Part shown: one piece after another, positions 1-10,645 of the stretch | Layout: each line of letters starts with the position of its first letter | Numbering within the stretch: the stretch's first letter is position 1 | NCBI GenBank assembly: GCA_036785705.1 | Contig: JAWUZG010000159.1 | Span: 3,100,001-3,164,000, forward strand | Length of the DNA: 64,000 nt | Source: Acanthornis magna | Taxonomy: Eukaryota; Chordata; Aves; Passeriformes; Acanthizidae | Reading direction: 5' to 3' | Translations under genes and position numbers: made by a program | The notes under the pieces: generated by a model | Database searches by the model: none | What the model saw: the letters and a program-made list of their open reading frames with translations, nothing else | What the model was told of the DNA's origin: nothing

Positions 1-50
1 AGAATATGTTCAGCATCATCTTAAACTTGGCGAGATTAATTTTCCTGACA
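1..50 (+). mobile_element. Possible 3' end of an ERV LTR, cut by the window edge
   Basis: Positions 33-50 read AGATTAATTTTCCTGACA, identical over 18 bases to the last bases of the LTR ending at 34789. The bases before it (TTAAACTTGGCG) also resemble that LTR's U5 (ATAAACCTCTGGCG) with small gaps. This suggests the tail of a related LTR inside NTSR1 intron 1. Only about 50 bases are visible, so chance or an ancient relic cannot be excluded. Confidence 0.33.
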
Positions 51-3000
51 GCCTGTTTAAAAGAAAAGTGGGTTATATGATTAAAAGAAATAAACCCCTC
101 TCCAATGCCCTATTGCGTGACCAGCAGAGAGAGCTTTTCTAGGTTCTCACCTACCTGGATGTCAGCATTTCCCAGAGGTTTTCGTGCCTCCAGCCCTTTT
201 CTTCAGCTGTGGAATCACAAGCAGGCCCTGGGGCACTGATTTTTGCAAAACAGCAGGCTTAGATATAGATTTCTGGATTCAAATATTGCCAAAGCTTGCC
301 TGCAAAGCACAGGGCACAAATCAACAGTGTAGAAACCAGAGTAATAGAAAAGCCAGGCTGTTAATCTTCATAATGTGCCTCTCAGTGGGGATTTCACTTG
401 AATGTTATTTGCATTAAATATGATACTGAGTGGTGGATATGCAGTTATAAATAAATTAAAGGCCATATTTAAGTCAAACAGTGTCTCCCTGTTGACTGCA
501 GACCCAAGTGTGAGAGCTGTTAACAGTGGCCTGGGCAGCTCTGTTCACCTGCATGACTTGCAGTGGTGCCAAGTTCCATCATTGGTGCCCTGAGAAACTC
601 ATTTTGGGGGAAAATGAACCTGTTTAGTGAAGCTTGTGGTGTCAGCCCAACCTCTGCGAGTGCTGGATGTATTGTGGACCCTTTTGCTTCTCTGTCCCAC
701 AGAGCCTCCTCTTGGGCTGCTGAGGATGGGAGCAAAGAAAATTCAATTAGATTTTCAAGGCGAAAAAATTTACTTATCCCAAAGGAGATGTGAACTTCCT
801 GGTTACTTAATGCTGCTTTTCCTCAGTGTTTTTCTCTGCTGCAGCTCCTTTCAGCCTCGTGGAGCCTCAGGTATTACAGAGTTTGTTTCCTGGCATGGTT
901 TGATCTCCAGGCTGGACTTGGAGTGCCAGGCTGGCCCTGTGCCCTGCTCCTCTGGACTCTGCACTCTGAGATACTTTCTGAACAAATTCCTGCCTTTTTT
1001 TTTTCCCCTTTCGAGGGATTTTCCATCCTGCATTGGCCAGGAAACACCTGCAAGCTGTGAGGGAGGCAAGCCTGAGGTAGAGTTTTCTCCCTGGGTTAAT
1101 AAGTGCAGTCTATTAAGTGCTTGGGGCATACACAGCTCCCCATCATTGTACCTTGAGGTCAAATAGTCTCTTTATTAGTCTGAACCTATCCTTCTCCTTC
1201 TGCCTACAGAGCTTTATCAAACTTGACACATTCGGATTTAAGGAACAAGTATGACAGAGTCACAAGCCCATGACTGACAGCAACAAAAAATGGAACGGGA
1301 AACTCAAAGGATTGAATTTCTTTTTCTGAAATAAATGAGTGTATTAAAATGTATAAATTATCCCCATGGGGATAAAATGTAAGGTCTTTGCAGGAGGAAT
1401 CAATAGTGATGCGAGCAATGAGTTAAACTTTCCCGGCAGCTGTGTGAGCTGCATTTTTATAAGATCGTTTGGAAAAAATCATTGAATAGGAGGGGAAAGT
1501 GGGTTAATTTCTTATTGAACATACTCAAATAGTTATGGACTGATTAAACAAATTGTCCAAGGGAACAAGGTGGTACAACAGTCCTACCACATATTAAGAC
1601 CACATTTGCTCAGTTCAGCAGCGCAGACATCCTTTGTTCTTAATTAAGTTAAAATTAATAGGATGTGGCATTGAAACGACTCTATTAATTAGCTCCTCGG
1701 AGTTCTGATCAAAAGTAGGGGTCTGCTGAGCCAAATGTCATCCTGCATCAAAGTGCTCGTGGCAGATCTGCAGCAGGTCCTGCTCCCAGGTGTGGGTGAA
1801 GCTGGCAAGTTGATGAACCCCTTTTTTCAAAGTTAAAGAAGGAAGGAAATGAGATGGCTAAGGGGTGAGATTGCTCCTCCTCTGCTGCCTGACACCTCCC
1901 AGAGCCCTGAGAGCAGAGGCAAGGCAGCAGCACCAGGCTGAGCCCGGCAGGAGGGAGCAGCAGCAGGGCTGAGCTGCCCAGCAGCAGAAGGCAACAGGGA
2001 CATCCTTTGCATGGATGAACCTGAGCTCAGGGCAGCAAGGGCTGCTCCACTGCAGGTGACAGCACAGCCACGAGCAATGCCACCCTGCCCTGGGCACGTC
2101 CTCTGGCACAGCTGGCCCTCCAATGCCTCCCTGATTTACTGAATATGCTTTCTGCTCTGTCCGGGACTCTCCAGTTCTCAGCTGCTCCCAGCTTTTTCAT
2201 GAGCATTTTGCATAAAAGATGCTTTTTCTCCCCTTTCAAATACTACTTTCATACTTATGAAAGTTTACATTTTTTCCTTGTTTTTCTTTTTTTCCCATTT
2301 CTACTAGGAAAATCTCATCTCTTTGATTTCTGTTTTCAGCCGACAATTGTCCCTACCCCATGAGAACTCAACAGCTTCAAAGAAACATCACTGAACTTTC
2401 CCTCAAAAGAAAAAGTTCAGCTAAAAAGACTTTGTCCATTCTATCTTTTTTTTTTTTCCTGAAGAGGAATAGCCCCCATGGAGCTGTGCCCAGCAGTGCA
2501 CTCTGCTCTGAGAATCATTGAAGTGAAAAAGCCACAGGAGAGGAGGAGCAGATCTCACCTGCTCCAAACACCTGCAGGTGAGCAGCTCCTGCAGCCCACC
2601 TCACGCGCCCTCTCCAAAAGCCAAGGGTGAGAGTCACACAGCACAGCCACAGCATCTCTGTCCTCGCAGGAGCAGGGCTGAAGATGGATTTCTGCTCCCC
2701 CAGGGTGGGAGGAGGAGGATGGACCTCCACAGACTTGAGTAACGGGATACAAATTTGTCTCACCACTATTTTCCTCCCATACACAGAAAATTTAAGTGAA
2801 TGCAGAAAAATACTGAGAATGAACCATCAGCTCAGCAATTTGCTCCCCAGTCAAGGTTAGTACGCCATCACCACCTTTTCTAAACCCAAACACTTGTTTC
2901 CTGAATAACTCATCAGCTCAGCTGAATGATCATAATTATAAATATATTTTTTTTAATCCCACACATAAGAGATTTCGAAATCGGATAGAAGAAATGGTAC

Positions 3001-6000
3001 CCATGGGAGGCAAAACATCTGGAGCATGATGAGTGAGCTGGGCATTGGAAGCACCTCCACCTTCACACGTGTGAGTGGCTTGTACCAAGGGCCAAGAGCA
3101 ACCAGACAGACTGGGAATGGAATAACCCAGATTCATCTGCTTCATGGGAGGGAAAGGAGAAGTGTCAGCCTGGGACTGATGGGTTTGACATCTAACTTCT
3201 CTGCTTCAGGGCTCAGACTTCCCACCTCACCGGCCCAGGACCCCTCCCTGCTCCCCAGCCCCTCCAGACCCCTCTGCTCCCTCGCTGTCCTGTGACACCC
3301 AGCAAGGGACAATTTCACAGCAAGGAAAACGCAATGGGGACACCATGGAAGCCCAAATTCCCCTCTGTCCCCCACCCAGGCACCCCCGTGTCCCACAGGA
3401 GGATGCTGCCCGTCCTGCCTGCCTCGGGCAGGACACAGAAGCGTTTCTAAACGTCAGGAAGCAAAAGTGCCATCTGTGAGTCTCGAGCAGATGCTGCAGA
3501 GATGAGAGTGAAAGTCTTTAAGGGAAAGGAGGGGGGAAGTAGGGAGATGACAATTAAATAGCTGTTTTAAATGATCTGAAAGATTAAAGGCAGATGAAGG
3601 GTTTTGGATTTTTTTTTTCTCTGGGAAAAGCAACGACGAGATTACCTTCATCTCTTCTGCCTTCACGAACTGCTGGCAAGAGGAAAACCCAAGAGCTAAA
3701 TCGATCGGCCACGTTTCCTCATTTTTTTATTATCTCTCCAGCTGCCATCTCGGGAAGGGGGAGGGAAAAAGAAATCAAGTGAATTAAAATCAATTGGGGG
3801 GAAAAAAAGAGAAGAAATTATGTAAGAACTGGCAAAACACAGCAGGCCGAGTGGTTATGTAAAGCAATGAACACAAGAGCTTATTTAAATTAGATCTAGC
3901 TGCGAGACAGAGCAGAGTGTAAACGGGCTGGGATTAGGCAGGCTGGGCTGTCGTGCATATGCTGAGTTAAAGCCCTGGGTTCCCTGAATAGTCCATGCAA
4001 AAAAGGCAGCTTTTTAGGGATGCTCCCACCACAACAGATGGGCATCGCTGCTGGGGCAGGAGTCCCTCTCCATCACTGTGGGATGGATCCAGACACATTT
4101 ACACACCAATATATTCATTTGCTTCTCTACTTGAGGGTGTGGCAGCACTTGTGACCTGATGGGACACGGTCCTGCCACAAAGGTGCCATTTCTGGTGCCA
4201 TCAGAGGGATGAGTGGCACCCAGGACTTCTCTGGTGTAGCGAGTGATTTAGCACAGCACTGTTATTAAAAGCCACAGTAGGAGTTTGGCTGTGACTTGGA
4301 AAAGAAATCAACTTCAATTCCTCTTGTCAATACCAGTATAAACACAGGATTCCTGAACCACTGACTAATCCTGGACAGGATTTGCCAGCAAACCTGAGGA
4401 GAATTCAGCCACTTGGTTTTATGGCTTGCTATTTTCATGTGATATGGAGAAACGCTTGTCATGTTTATTAACTCGGCATCCCAGATCTGATGGTGGGCAG
4501 GGCCCTGCCTTCCACAGCACCAGAGCAGTGAGCAATCCCACCACCCTGCCGAGGTGCTCCTCACCAGAGGAAAGTGTGAGGGAGTGTTTGTAGCATTGTA
4601 CACGGAATTAATAACTCTGTGAGCCTCTCATACTAATGGGAATTGAATAGATGACCTTGGAAGGGTGTGCAGAGAGCATGGCCATGGATGTCAAGACACC
4701 TGGTCCTTCCTCTCCGTCCCCTTCACACCTGAGGCTCTTCAGCAGGTCCCTTCAAAGGCATTGCAAGAAGAAGCGTAGGCAGAAATAAAGCTGAGGAGCC
4801 CCTTGGGCGAGCAGTTGTTTCATGTGAAGAGTTATTTACTCTACAAATCATCCAAACTGTGAGCAAGCTTCATAAAACATAATAAACGAGGGCTCTGGAG
4901 GGACGGGTGAGCTGCAGCCACACAGGGTGGGCTGAGGCAGAGCAGATCCACAGCAGAGCAGAGCTCCATCAGACGGGTGGGGAGGTCCAGAGGAGTTCCC
5001 CAAGTGCTGCCCTAACAAATGAGCAACTCAGAGCTGCTGGAGCTGTGGCAGTTTCTGGAGGAGCAGGGCCTGCTGCCATGTGTTTTAATAAATGGGATCA
5101 CACCAGCTGTCCGTGCAAATAAAACATTAGCATGTGTCAGACACGCTCCCCAGGCTCTTGCTGTAACTTAGGGCACATTTTGAGGCACAGCCAGTCGAGT
5201 GCAGGCTGTGCCATGCCCGTGGGAAAACATCTTCCTCTCCCCACTGTGAATTTTGGGGTGCCAGGAGCTGCCCACACCCAGGCTCCCCTTGCACGTGTGC
5301 CCGGTCCAGGCTCAGATAAAATCCTGGGATTTTAGGTTGAGGAGCTGCCCTCTCTGTGTGTAGGGACTGATGGTGCACCAGGATTGTGGGTATTTCTTTC
5401 AGGCTCCCCCTCTTTCCCCAGGTTCGGCTGTGAACCTCTCCAGAAAAGAGGTCTGAAGGTAAGAAAGCAAGAAGCAGTAGAGGAAAATCAATTTGTGCAG
5501 CATCTGGCCATTAAAATTCAGAGCTTTTGGAAAAGCAGGGCTGAGAGTGTGCAATGGTAATGGCACGCAGGGCTGCACATGATGGATGGGACAGGACTCT
5601 CAGTGGGATCCTGCTTTGAGGAAGCTGGTCCCAGAGCCAACCCCACAGCTACAGACCCACAAGGGAACAGGGGAAACCTCTCACCCTGCCTCGGAATTCT
5701 TGTATCTGTCACTGCCACGATGAGGAGCTTTAAAACCTCCTCCAGCTGAAGTGCCGTGAAAACATGAATTTACTTGTGTGGCTTTAAGAGGTGTGTAATC
5801 TACGTGGAAAAAGAACCTAAAATTGGCTACAGTGCTTTTCAGAGGATGTCTGCCAGCTAAAGAGGTTACCAGCCCTAAATAACATGGCTATAATGGACTT
5901 ACTCCTGTTACCAGATCCCACGTGGATGCCAAAATCCAAACCAGACGTCCCTGACTGATACAAGCAACATGAAGACTTGGCAATGGAGAATATCTAACAA

Positions 6001-6451
6001 ACCAGATCCACAGGCTGATTTAAGCAGCTGCAAGGACAGGGATGAGCAAAGCCGGGAAATAGTTCCAAGAATTCCATATCGGAGGCCACACTGGGCTTTA
6101 TGCCTCGATGGCAAGAGGTGAGATTTGTCTGACCTACAGATCGTGGGGACACGCAGTGTCACCCTGCAGAACATCTCACTTACTGCTCTTCCTGATTATG
6201 TGCTGCTCTGAACAATTTGTAATTGCTAGAAGAATATCAGTAATTACCTCTTACACTTGTTGTGGAGCTTAAGTGGTGCAAGTTAATATGTGCAAGAACA
6301 AAATATCCTGAGTGTAGTTTGAATAATTACCTTTTTTATTATTATTACAAGGAAACCTGGTTGTTCACATTCAGTCTAATTTCACTGAGGAATGTCCATT
6401 AAAGCTTAAACATTCAAAGCAAATATTTTCCAAAATCAGAGATGTTAAATT

Positions 6452-6503
6452 AATACAATCAAATAGGCCCTTCCAACTCAGAATATTCTGTGATTCTTTG
6501 AAA
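6452..6503 (+). repeat. CR1 LINE 3' tail remnant
   Basis: The stretch GGCCCTTCCAACTCAGAATATTCTGTGATTC is characteristic of the extreme 3' end of avian CR1 elements, which finish in short ATTCTATG-type repeats. Only about 50 bp of a heavily 5'-truncated, diverged copy remain. It lies in NTSR1 intron 1. Confidence 0.65.
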
Positions 6504-8949
6504 TATTTTTTCCAGGAAGCTTGATGCTCCAGAGAGGATCATTCTCCTGTAATAATCCCAGCAAAACCATAGCTCACACTGAGCTCTGAGGATATAAATG
6601 GTTACAGTTCCCTGTTCTGGGACAGGCTTTCAATCAGTCAACAAATAAAACCACTTGGAGAACTAATGGCTTCCAAAAAAAAAATGCCAGTTTGCTTTAG
6701 ACAGTTTGCCAAACAGGAATAGGAGTGAAGTATGTTGAGTGATTTATTACAAGTGATTTGCCAGCTCAAGCAAGTGCATCATCGCTCTCCTTAATTTAAA
6801 GGCAGCAAATGAATGCAAAGAGATGCAGAGATGCTCTAAAGCAGCCTGAACCCACCACAAAAGACCAGGCCTCCAGATTGCCACCCAGCAAGACCTCTGC
6901 ACGTCACGCTCCACATCAGCACTGCCCTTTCTCCCACGGATCTTCCATCATTCGCCTTTTTTTAAACCTCTGCACAGCTTACGACGTGCGAGCGCCGGCT
7001 CACACGCTGTGTGATGGTTTCCATTAACGCACTCCAAACCTGACTTGCAGCTGCTTTGCTTATTCACCCCAGAGCCCTCCCCGGTGCAGGGCCCTGCCTC
7101 ACGTTGTGTGATGCTTCCCTGTGTTCAGAGGAATGGAGTGAAACCATTAAACGGCCTTCCTGTCTTGGCAAAGCTACTTTTGCAGCCAGATCCCCCGAGA
7201 AGGAATGGATTGACACGGTTTGGGGTTTGGTTCTTCCTTCTCCCTCAACAGCTGCCTCTTTCTTTTAACTTTTAAATTAATTCACTGGTTAATTAAATAT
7301 ATATATAAGAGGAAAAGCCCACAGGTGAACTTCACATACACGTACTACATTCATGTCTGCCTGCTCCTGACTTGGCAAATGGGATAAGGTATAGCCCGAA
7401 TAATTGCAAGACTTTAAGGTACACTGAGAATTGTTCAAAGTGTAATCTCCAAAGATATGGATAGGAAATAATCCTCTGGGTTTAGCCCTACCATGGTAAC
7501 AATGAGCATCAGTTTAATCCTAGGAGGAAGATGAGTGGAAATAATGCATTTCAGTCCCATTGTTCTCAAATCAGATGGCTCACGTCTCCTCAGAGAGTAG
7601 AGAATTTGGGTTAAGTACAGTGGGCTGCCGCTGACAAAACCTTCCAAGCATCTACAGGAGAAATGCAGCCCTCACCACCTCAGATGAAAGTTAGGGATCA
7701 TGACAAAATGCAGAGGGAGTCCAGGGCTTCTGTCAGGGATTGATTTTGGTTTACTGGATCAGTACAGAGGGAAACCGAGAGAGCTGTGTCTGCACATTTA
7801 CAGGCTCTGGTCTTAAATCTAAATACAAGTACCCTCACCTGCTTTTAGTGGGAAGGAATGGTTCTGATTCCTTACCATTTAAGTTCCCCCCCCTTTAAGT
7901 GTGGGAACATCCCAGCGGCTTCAGTACACATGCAGCTTTAAATTCCAACTGCCCGCTGATTAACCCCACCTGAAATTCATGTTCCAAATAAAAAATTGAG
8001 CAGCTATCACATGCAAGCCTGGCAGCCGAGGGACTATGGAGATTGGTGTCTTGCTCTCTTCTGTCCCTCCTTCCGTGTCTCTTACATTTTTCAAGCCGAA
8101 TGCTCCAGTAAACAAATGCCTCAACCCGCCAGAGCACTGGAGCACGGCAAGTGTTGATGCTGAAATCCATTGCACGCATGGGCGTGTTGGATTTAGCACC
8201 GCGTGGAGAGCAGCAAAGCCACGCTGAAGTCAGGAGGGGCTGCCAGTTAAACCAGCCTCGGGTTTCCCCCAAAAGGCAAAACCAGCAGCCTCTGCCTTCC
8301 ACCATGCAGCTCCTTTTCAGATGCCCATGCTACACCCTGTGCCCAAAACTTTCTGAAATTAGGAGCTGTCACTGCACTGAAGGAAAGGGCTCTGCATCAA
8401 CACAGGGAACTGGGAGAGGGGGAGAGATGGTTTTGTTTGCCCTGAACTTGCTGGCTGCTTTCCAGCAGAAGGGAAGGAGACGCAGAAAATGCAAAGAAAC
8501 GGTGGAGATTTGGGGTTTTCTGGAGATGAATTGCCACCTTTGGGGGGACCCGAGAGTCCCTGGAGAGACCCAGCGGAGCGGGGCCGCTGTCCCGGGCTCT
8601 GCGGCGCCAGGAGCTCCGGACCGGGACGAGGGAGGCTCCGGGCACAGGAATGAGCTCCGGGGAGGGTTGTACCGGCCCGGGGCCGGATTAACCCCAGAGC
8701 AGGATGTACCCCGGTGCAAGGTCTCTGCTCAGCGCGGTGGGGCAGGCAGAGAGAGGGGCGCAGGAAGCGCAGCCGAGACCCCCACAAATCCCTCCCGAGC
8801 GCACTGTGCTCCGGTGCGTCCCGACAGGGCTCAGGACATCCCCGTTCCTGAGCCGGTCCCCGCTCCAGCCTCCCGTCCTGCCCCGTCCGGCTCGGCAAAG
8901 TTTGGCCAGCCGGGGGAGGGGGCGGCTGCCCGGCCCCCCGGCCCCTCAC

Positions 8950-9618
8950 CTGGATGACCGTCTTCAGCGTGGAGGTGTCCACGATGGCCGTGCAGACCAG
9001 CGAGTCGGGGTCCTGCGCCTTGACGTAGATCTGCCCCATGGTGAAGATCATGGGGATGGCGAGCAGGAAGGAGGCGATCCAGATGCAGCTGATGAACTTC
9101 TTGGTGCGGCTGCGGGACATGATGCTCTTGGCTTTGAAGGGGTGGCAGATGGCCATGTAGCGCTCCACGCTGAGGCTGGCGATGTTGAGTGCCGTGGCAT
9201 AGGTGCAGGCGTCCCGGAGGAAGTAGTAGCCCTTGCAAACGGCGCCCCCGAAAGCCCAGGGGTGATGGACCCAGATGAAGTTGTAGAGCTCGATGGGCAT
9301 GCAAAGGAGGAAGATGAGGAGGTCGGAGAAGGCGAGGCTGGCCAGGTGGTAGTGCACGGTGCTCTGCAGGTTCTGCAGCGACTTCTTCCGCACCAGCGTG
9401 TACGCCGTGATGGAGTTGCCCACGGTGCCCACCAAGAAAAGAGCCAAGTAGATGACGGTCACCATCACTTTGGAGTAGATGTCGGTGTTGACGTCCAGGT
9501 CCTCCTCGTCGGGCACTTTGGGGAGCAGGTCGGAGCGGTTGGACGCGTTGGCATAGCCGCTGGGGTGCGGGTGCAGCGGCCCCGCGGGCACGGCCGGGGC
9601 CGTGGCGTTCGGGTGCAT
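8950..9618 (-). CDS. NTSR1: Neurotensin receptor 1, coding exon 1 (N-terminus to TM5 boundary)
   Basis: This exon encodes the first 223 residues of the class A GPCR for neurotensin, a plasma-membrane receptor that signals mainly through Gq. The ATG is at 9618-9616 with G at -3, and the exon ends in frame after V-I-Q at donor CAG|GTGAGG (8950/8949), the junction used in human NTSR1. An extracellular tail carries NxS/T sites at N4, N24 and N27, followed by the family-typical [13 protein letters not shown]1 holds GTVGN (N68), TM2 holds LASLAFSD (D99), then comes [10 protein letters not shown]128 at the top of TM3 should pair with C209 in ECL2. ERY is at 152-154, HPFKAK at 159-164, and W180 marks TM4. 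The remaining TM5-TM7 exons are outside the window. The open frame continues upstream without a stop, but that part is repeat. NTSR2 is less likely given the strong match to NTSR1-type TM1-TM4. Confidence 0.96.
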
Positions 9619-9794
9619 CCCCGGCGCCGGGCAGCGCCGCCCGGAGCCACCGCGCCGCCCGGAGCCGCCGCTGCCCGCGGCGGGGAACTTGGCTCGTTTT
9701 AATGCGGCGGGAGGAGCCGGCGGTCCCGGGGCTGCCGCGCCTGTGCGAGGGCGAGACGCGCCCCCCGCCCGGCGCTGCCTCGGTGCGAGCGCCC
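9619..9794 (-). promoter_or_regulatory. NTSR1: NTSR1 5' UTR and probable proximal promoter
   Basis: This very GC-rich stretch lies directly upstream of the NTSR1 ATG. Read on the minus strand it has no upstream ATG in the NTSR1 frame and no in-frame stop, so it is untranslated by position, not by an obvious signal. I see no TATA box. The transcription start cannot be placed from sequence alone. If it lies further upstream, the first minisatellite would be transcribed into the 5' UTR. Confidence 0.45.
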
Positions 9795-9938
9795 GCAGCC
9801 CCGGCTGCCTCCTCCCCGCAGCCCCGGCTGCCTCCTCCCGCAGCCCCGGCCGCCTCCTCCCCGCAGCCCCGGCCGCCTCCTCCCCGCAGCCCCGGCTACC
9901 TCCTCCCCGCAGCCCCGGCCGCCTCCTCCCCCGCCCAG
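9795..9938. repeat. 23-bp GC-rich minisatellite, six copies
   Basis: The unit starts GCAGCCCCGG and continues CTGCCTCCTCCCC. Copies begin at 9795, 9818, 9840, 9863, 9886 and 9909, so spacing is 23 bp except one 22-bp step. Copies differ mainly by a CTGCC/CCGCC exchange. The array sits about 180 bp upstream of the NTSR1 ATG, inside the CpG island. On the NTSR1 sense strand it is G-rich, with repeated GGGG and GGAGG runs. Confidence 0.92.
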
Positions 9939-9967
9939 ATGTGCCCCGGCTGCGCGGGAGCCGCCCC

Positions 9968-10645
9968 GCACACGCACCGGTACGGGCACACACACACACA
10001 CCGGTACGGGCACACTCACCGGTACAGGGCACACACACACCGGTACAGGGCACACACACACCGGTACAGGGCACACACACACCGGTACAGGGCACACACA
10101 CACCGGTACGGGCACACACGCACCGGTACAGGGCACACACACACCGGTACAGGGCACACACACACCGGTACGAGCACACACGCACCGGTACGGACACACT
10201 CACGGGTATAGGGCACACACACACCGGTACGGGCACACAAGCACCGGTATAGGGCACACACACACACGCACCGGTACAGGGCGCACACACACCGGTACGG
10301 ACACACTCACCGGTATAGGGCACAGACACACCGGTATAGGGCACACACACACCGGTACGAGCACACACACACCGGTACAGGGCACACTCACCGGTACAGG
10401 GCACACACACACCGGTACGAGCACACACTCACCGGTACGAGCACACACGCACCGGTACAGGGCGCACACACACACACACACACGGGTCCGGGCACACACA
10501 CACGCACACCGGTACAGGGCACACACCATACACACGCACACACCTGTACAGGCACACACACACACCGGTACAGGGCACACACACACGCACACACCTGTAC
10601 AGGCACACACACGGGTGCGGGCACACACGCACCGGTGCACACACC
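9968..10645. repeat. 20-21-bp CA/ACCGGTAC minisatellite, 26 CCGGT cores
   Basis: The unit is ACCGGTACAGGGCACACACAC with length variants. CCGGT cores begin at 9977, 10001, 10019, 10040, 10061, 10082, 10103, 10123, 10144, 10165 and 10185, and continue to 10632. Variant units read CGGGTAT, CCTGTAC or GGGTCC, mostly near the distal end where the order decays (after about 10480). The common 21-bp period is a multiple of three, so several frames stay open and give periodic Cys/Val/Pro-type peptides that are not genes. The array lies 350-1030 bp upstream of the NTSR1 ATG. Confidence 0.95.

Larger units (their letters stand above)
1..8949 (-). other. NTSR1: NTSR1 intron 1 (partial, 3' part lies outside the window)
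   Basis: This is the sequence after the exon 1 donor at 8949-8948. I looked for the next NTSR1 exon, which should resume with the TM5 core after VIQ, and saw nothing like it on the minus strand, so intron 1 is at least 8.9 kb. The intron is AT-rich, with a CR1 tail at 6452-6503, a possible LTR remnant at 1-50 and short A or T runs. AT-rich blocks with homeodomain-type cores (1640-1695, 3780-3900) could be conserved non-coding elements, but nothing in a single sequence proves it. No other gene is recognised. Confidence 0.75.
8560..9960. other. CpG island over NTSR1 exon 1
   Basis: The sequence becomes abruptly GC- and CpG-rich compared with both flanks. It covers the start of intron 1, all of coding exon 1, the presumed 5' UTR and the 23-bp minisatellite. 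A CpG island over the first exon is usual for a regulated GPCR promoter. The edges are judged by eye. Confidence 0.7.

Noticed and set aside
1..8949. NTSR1 exons 2-4
   Set aside because: I looked on the minus strand for the TM5-TM7 core (FPMVV, CWLPYH, NPILYN-type motifs) and found none in the window, so these exons must lie beyond position 1.
8704..9702. 332-residue plus-strand frame over NTSR1 exon 1
   Set aside because: It is antisense to a confidently identified receptor exon, with no family similarity. The Asp/Val/His-rich composition comes from complementing TM codons.
9968..10645. CRISPR-like regular repeats
   Set aside because: Units are contiguous and there are no unique spacers between them. 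The host is a vertebrate, and this is a minisatellite.
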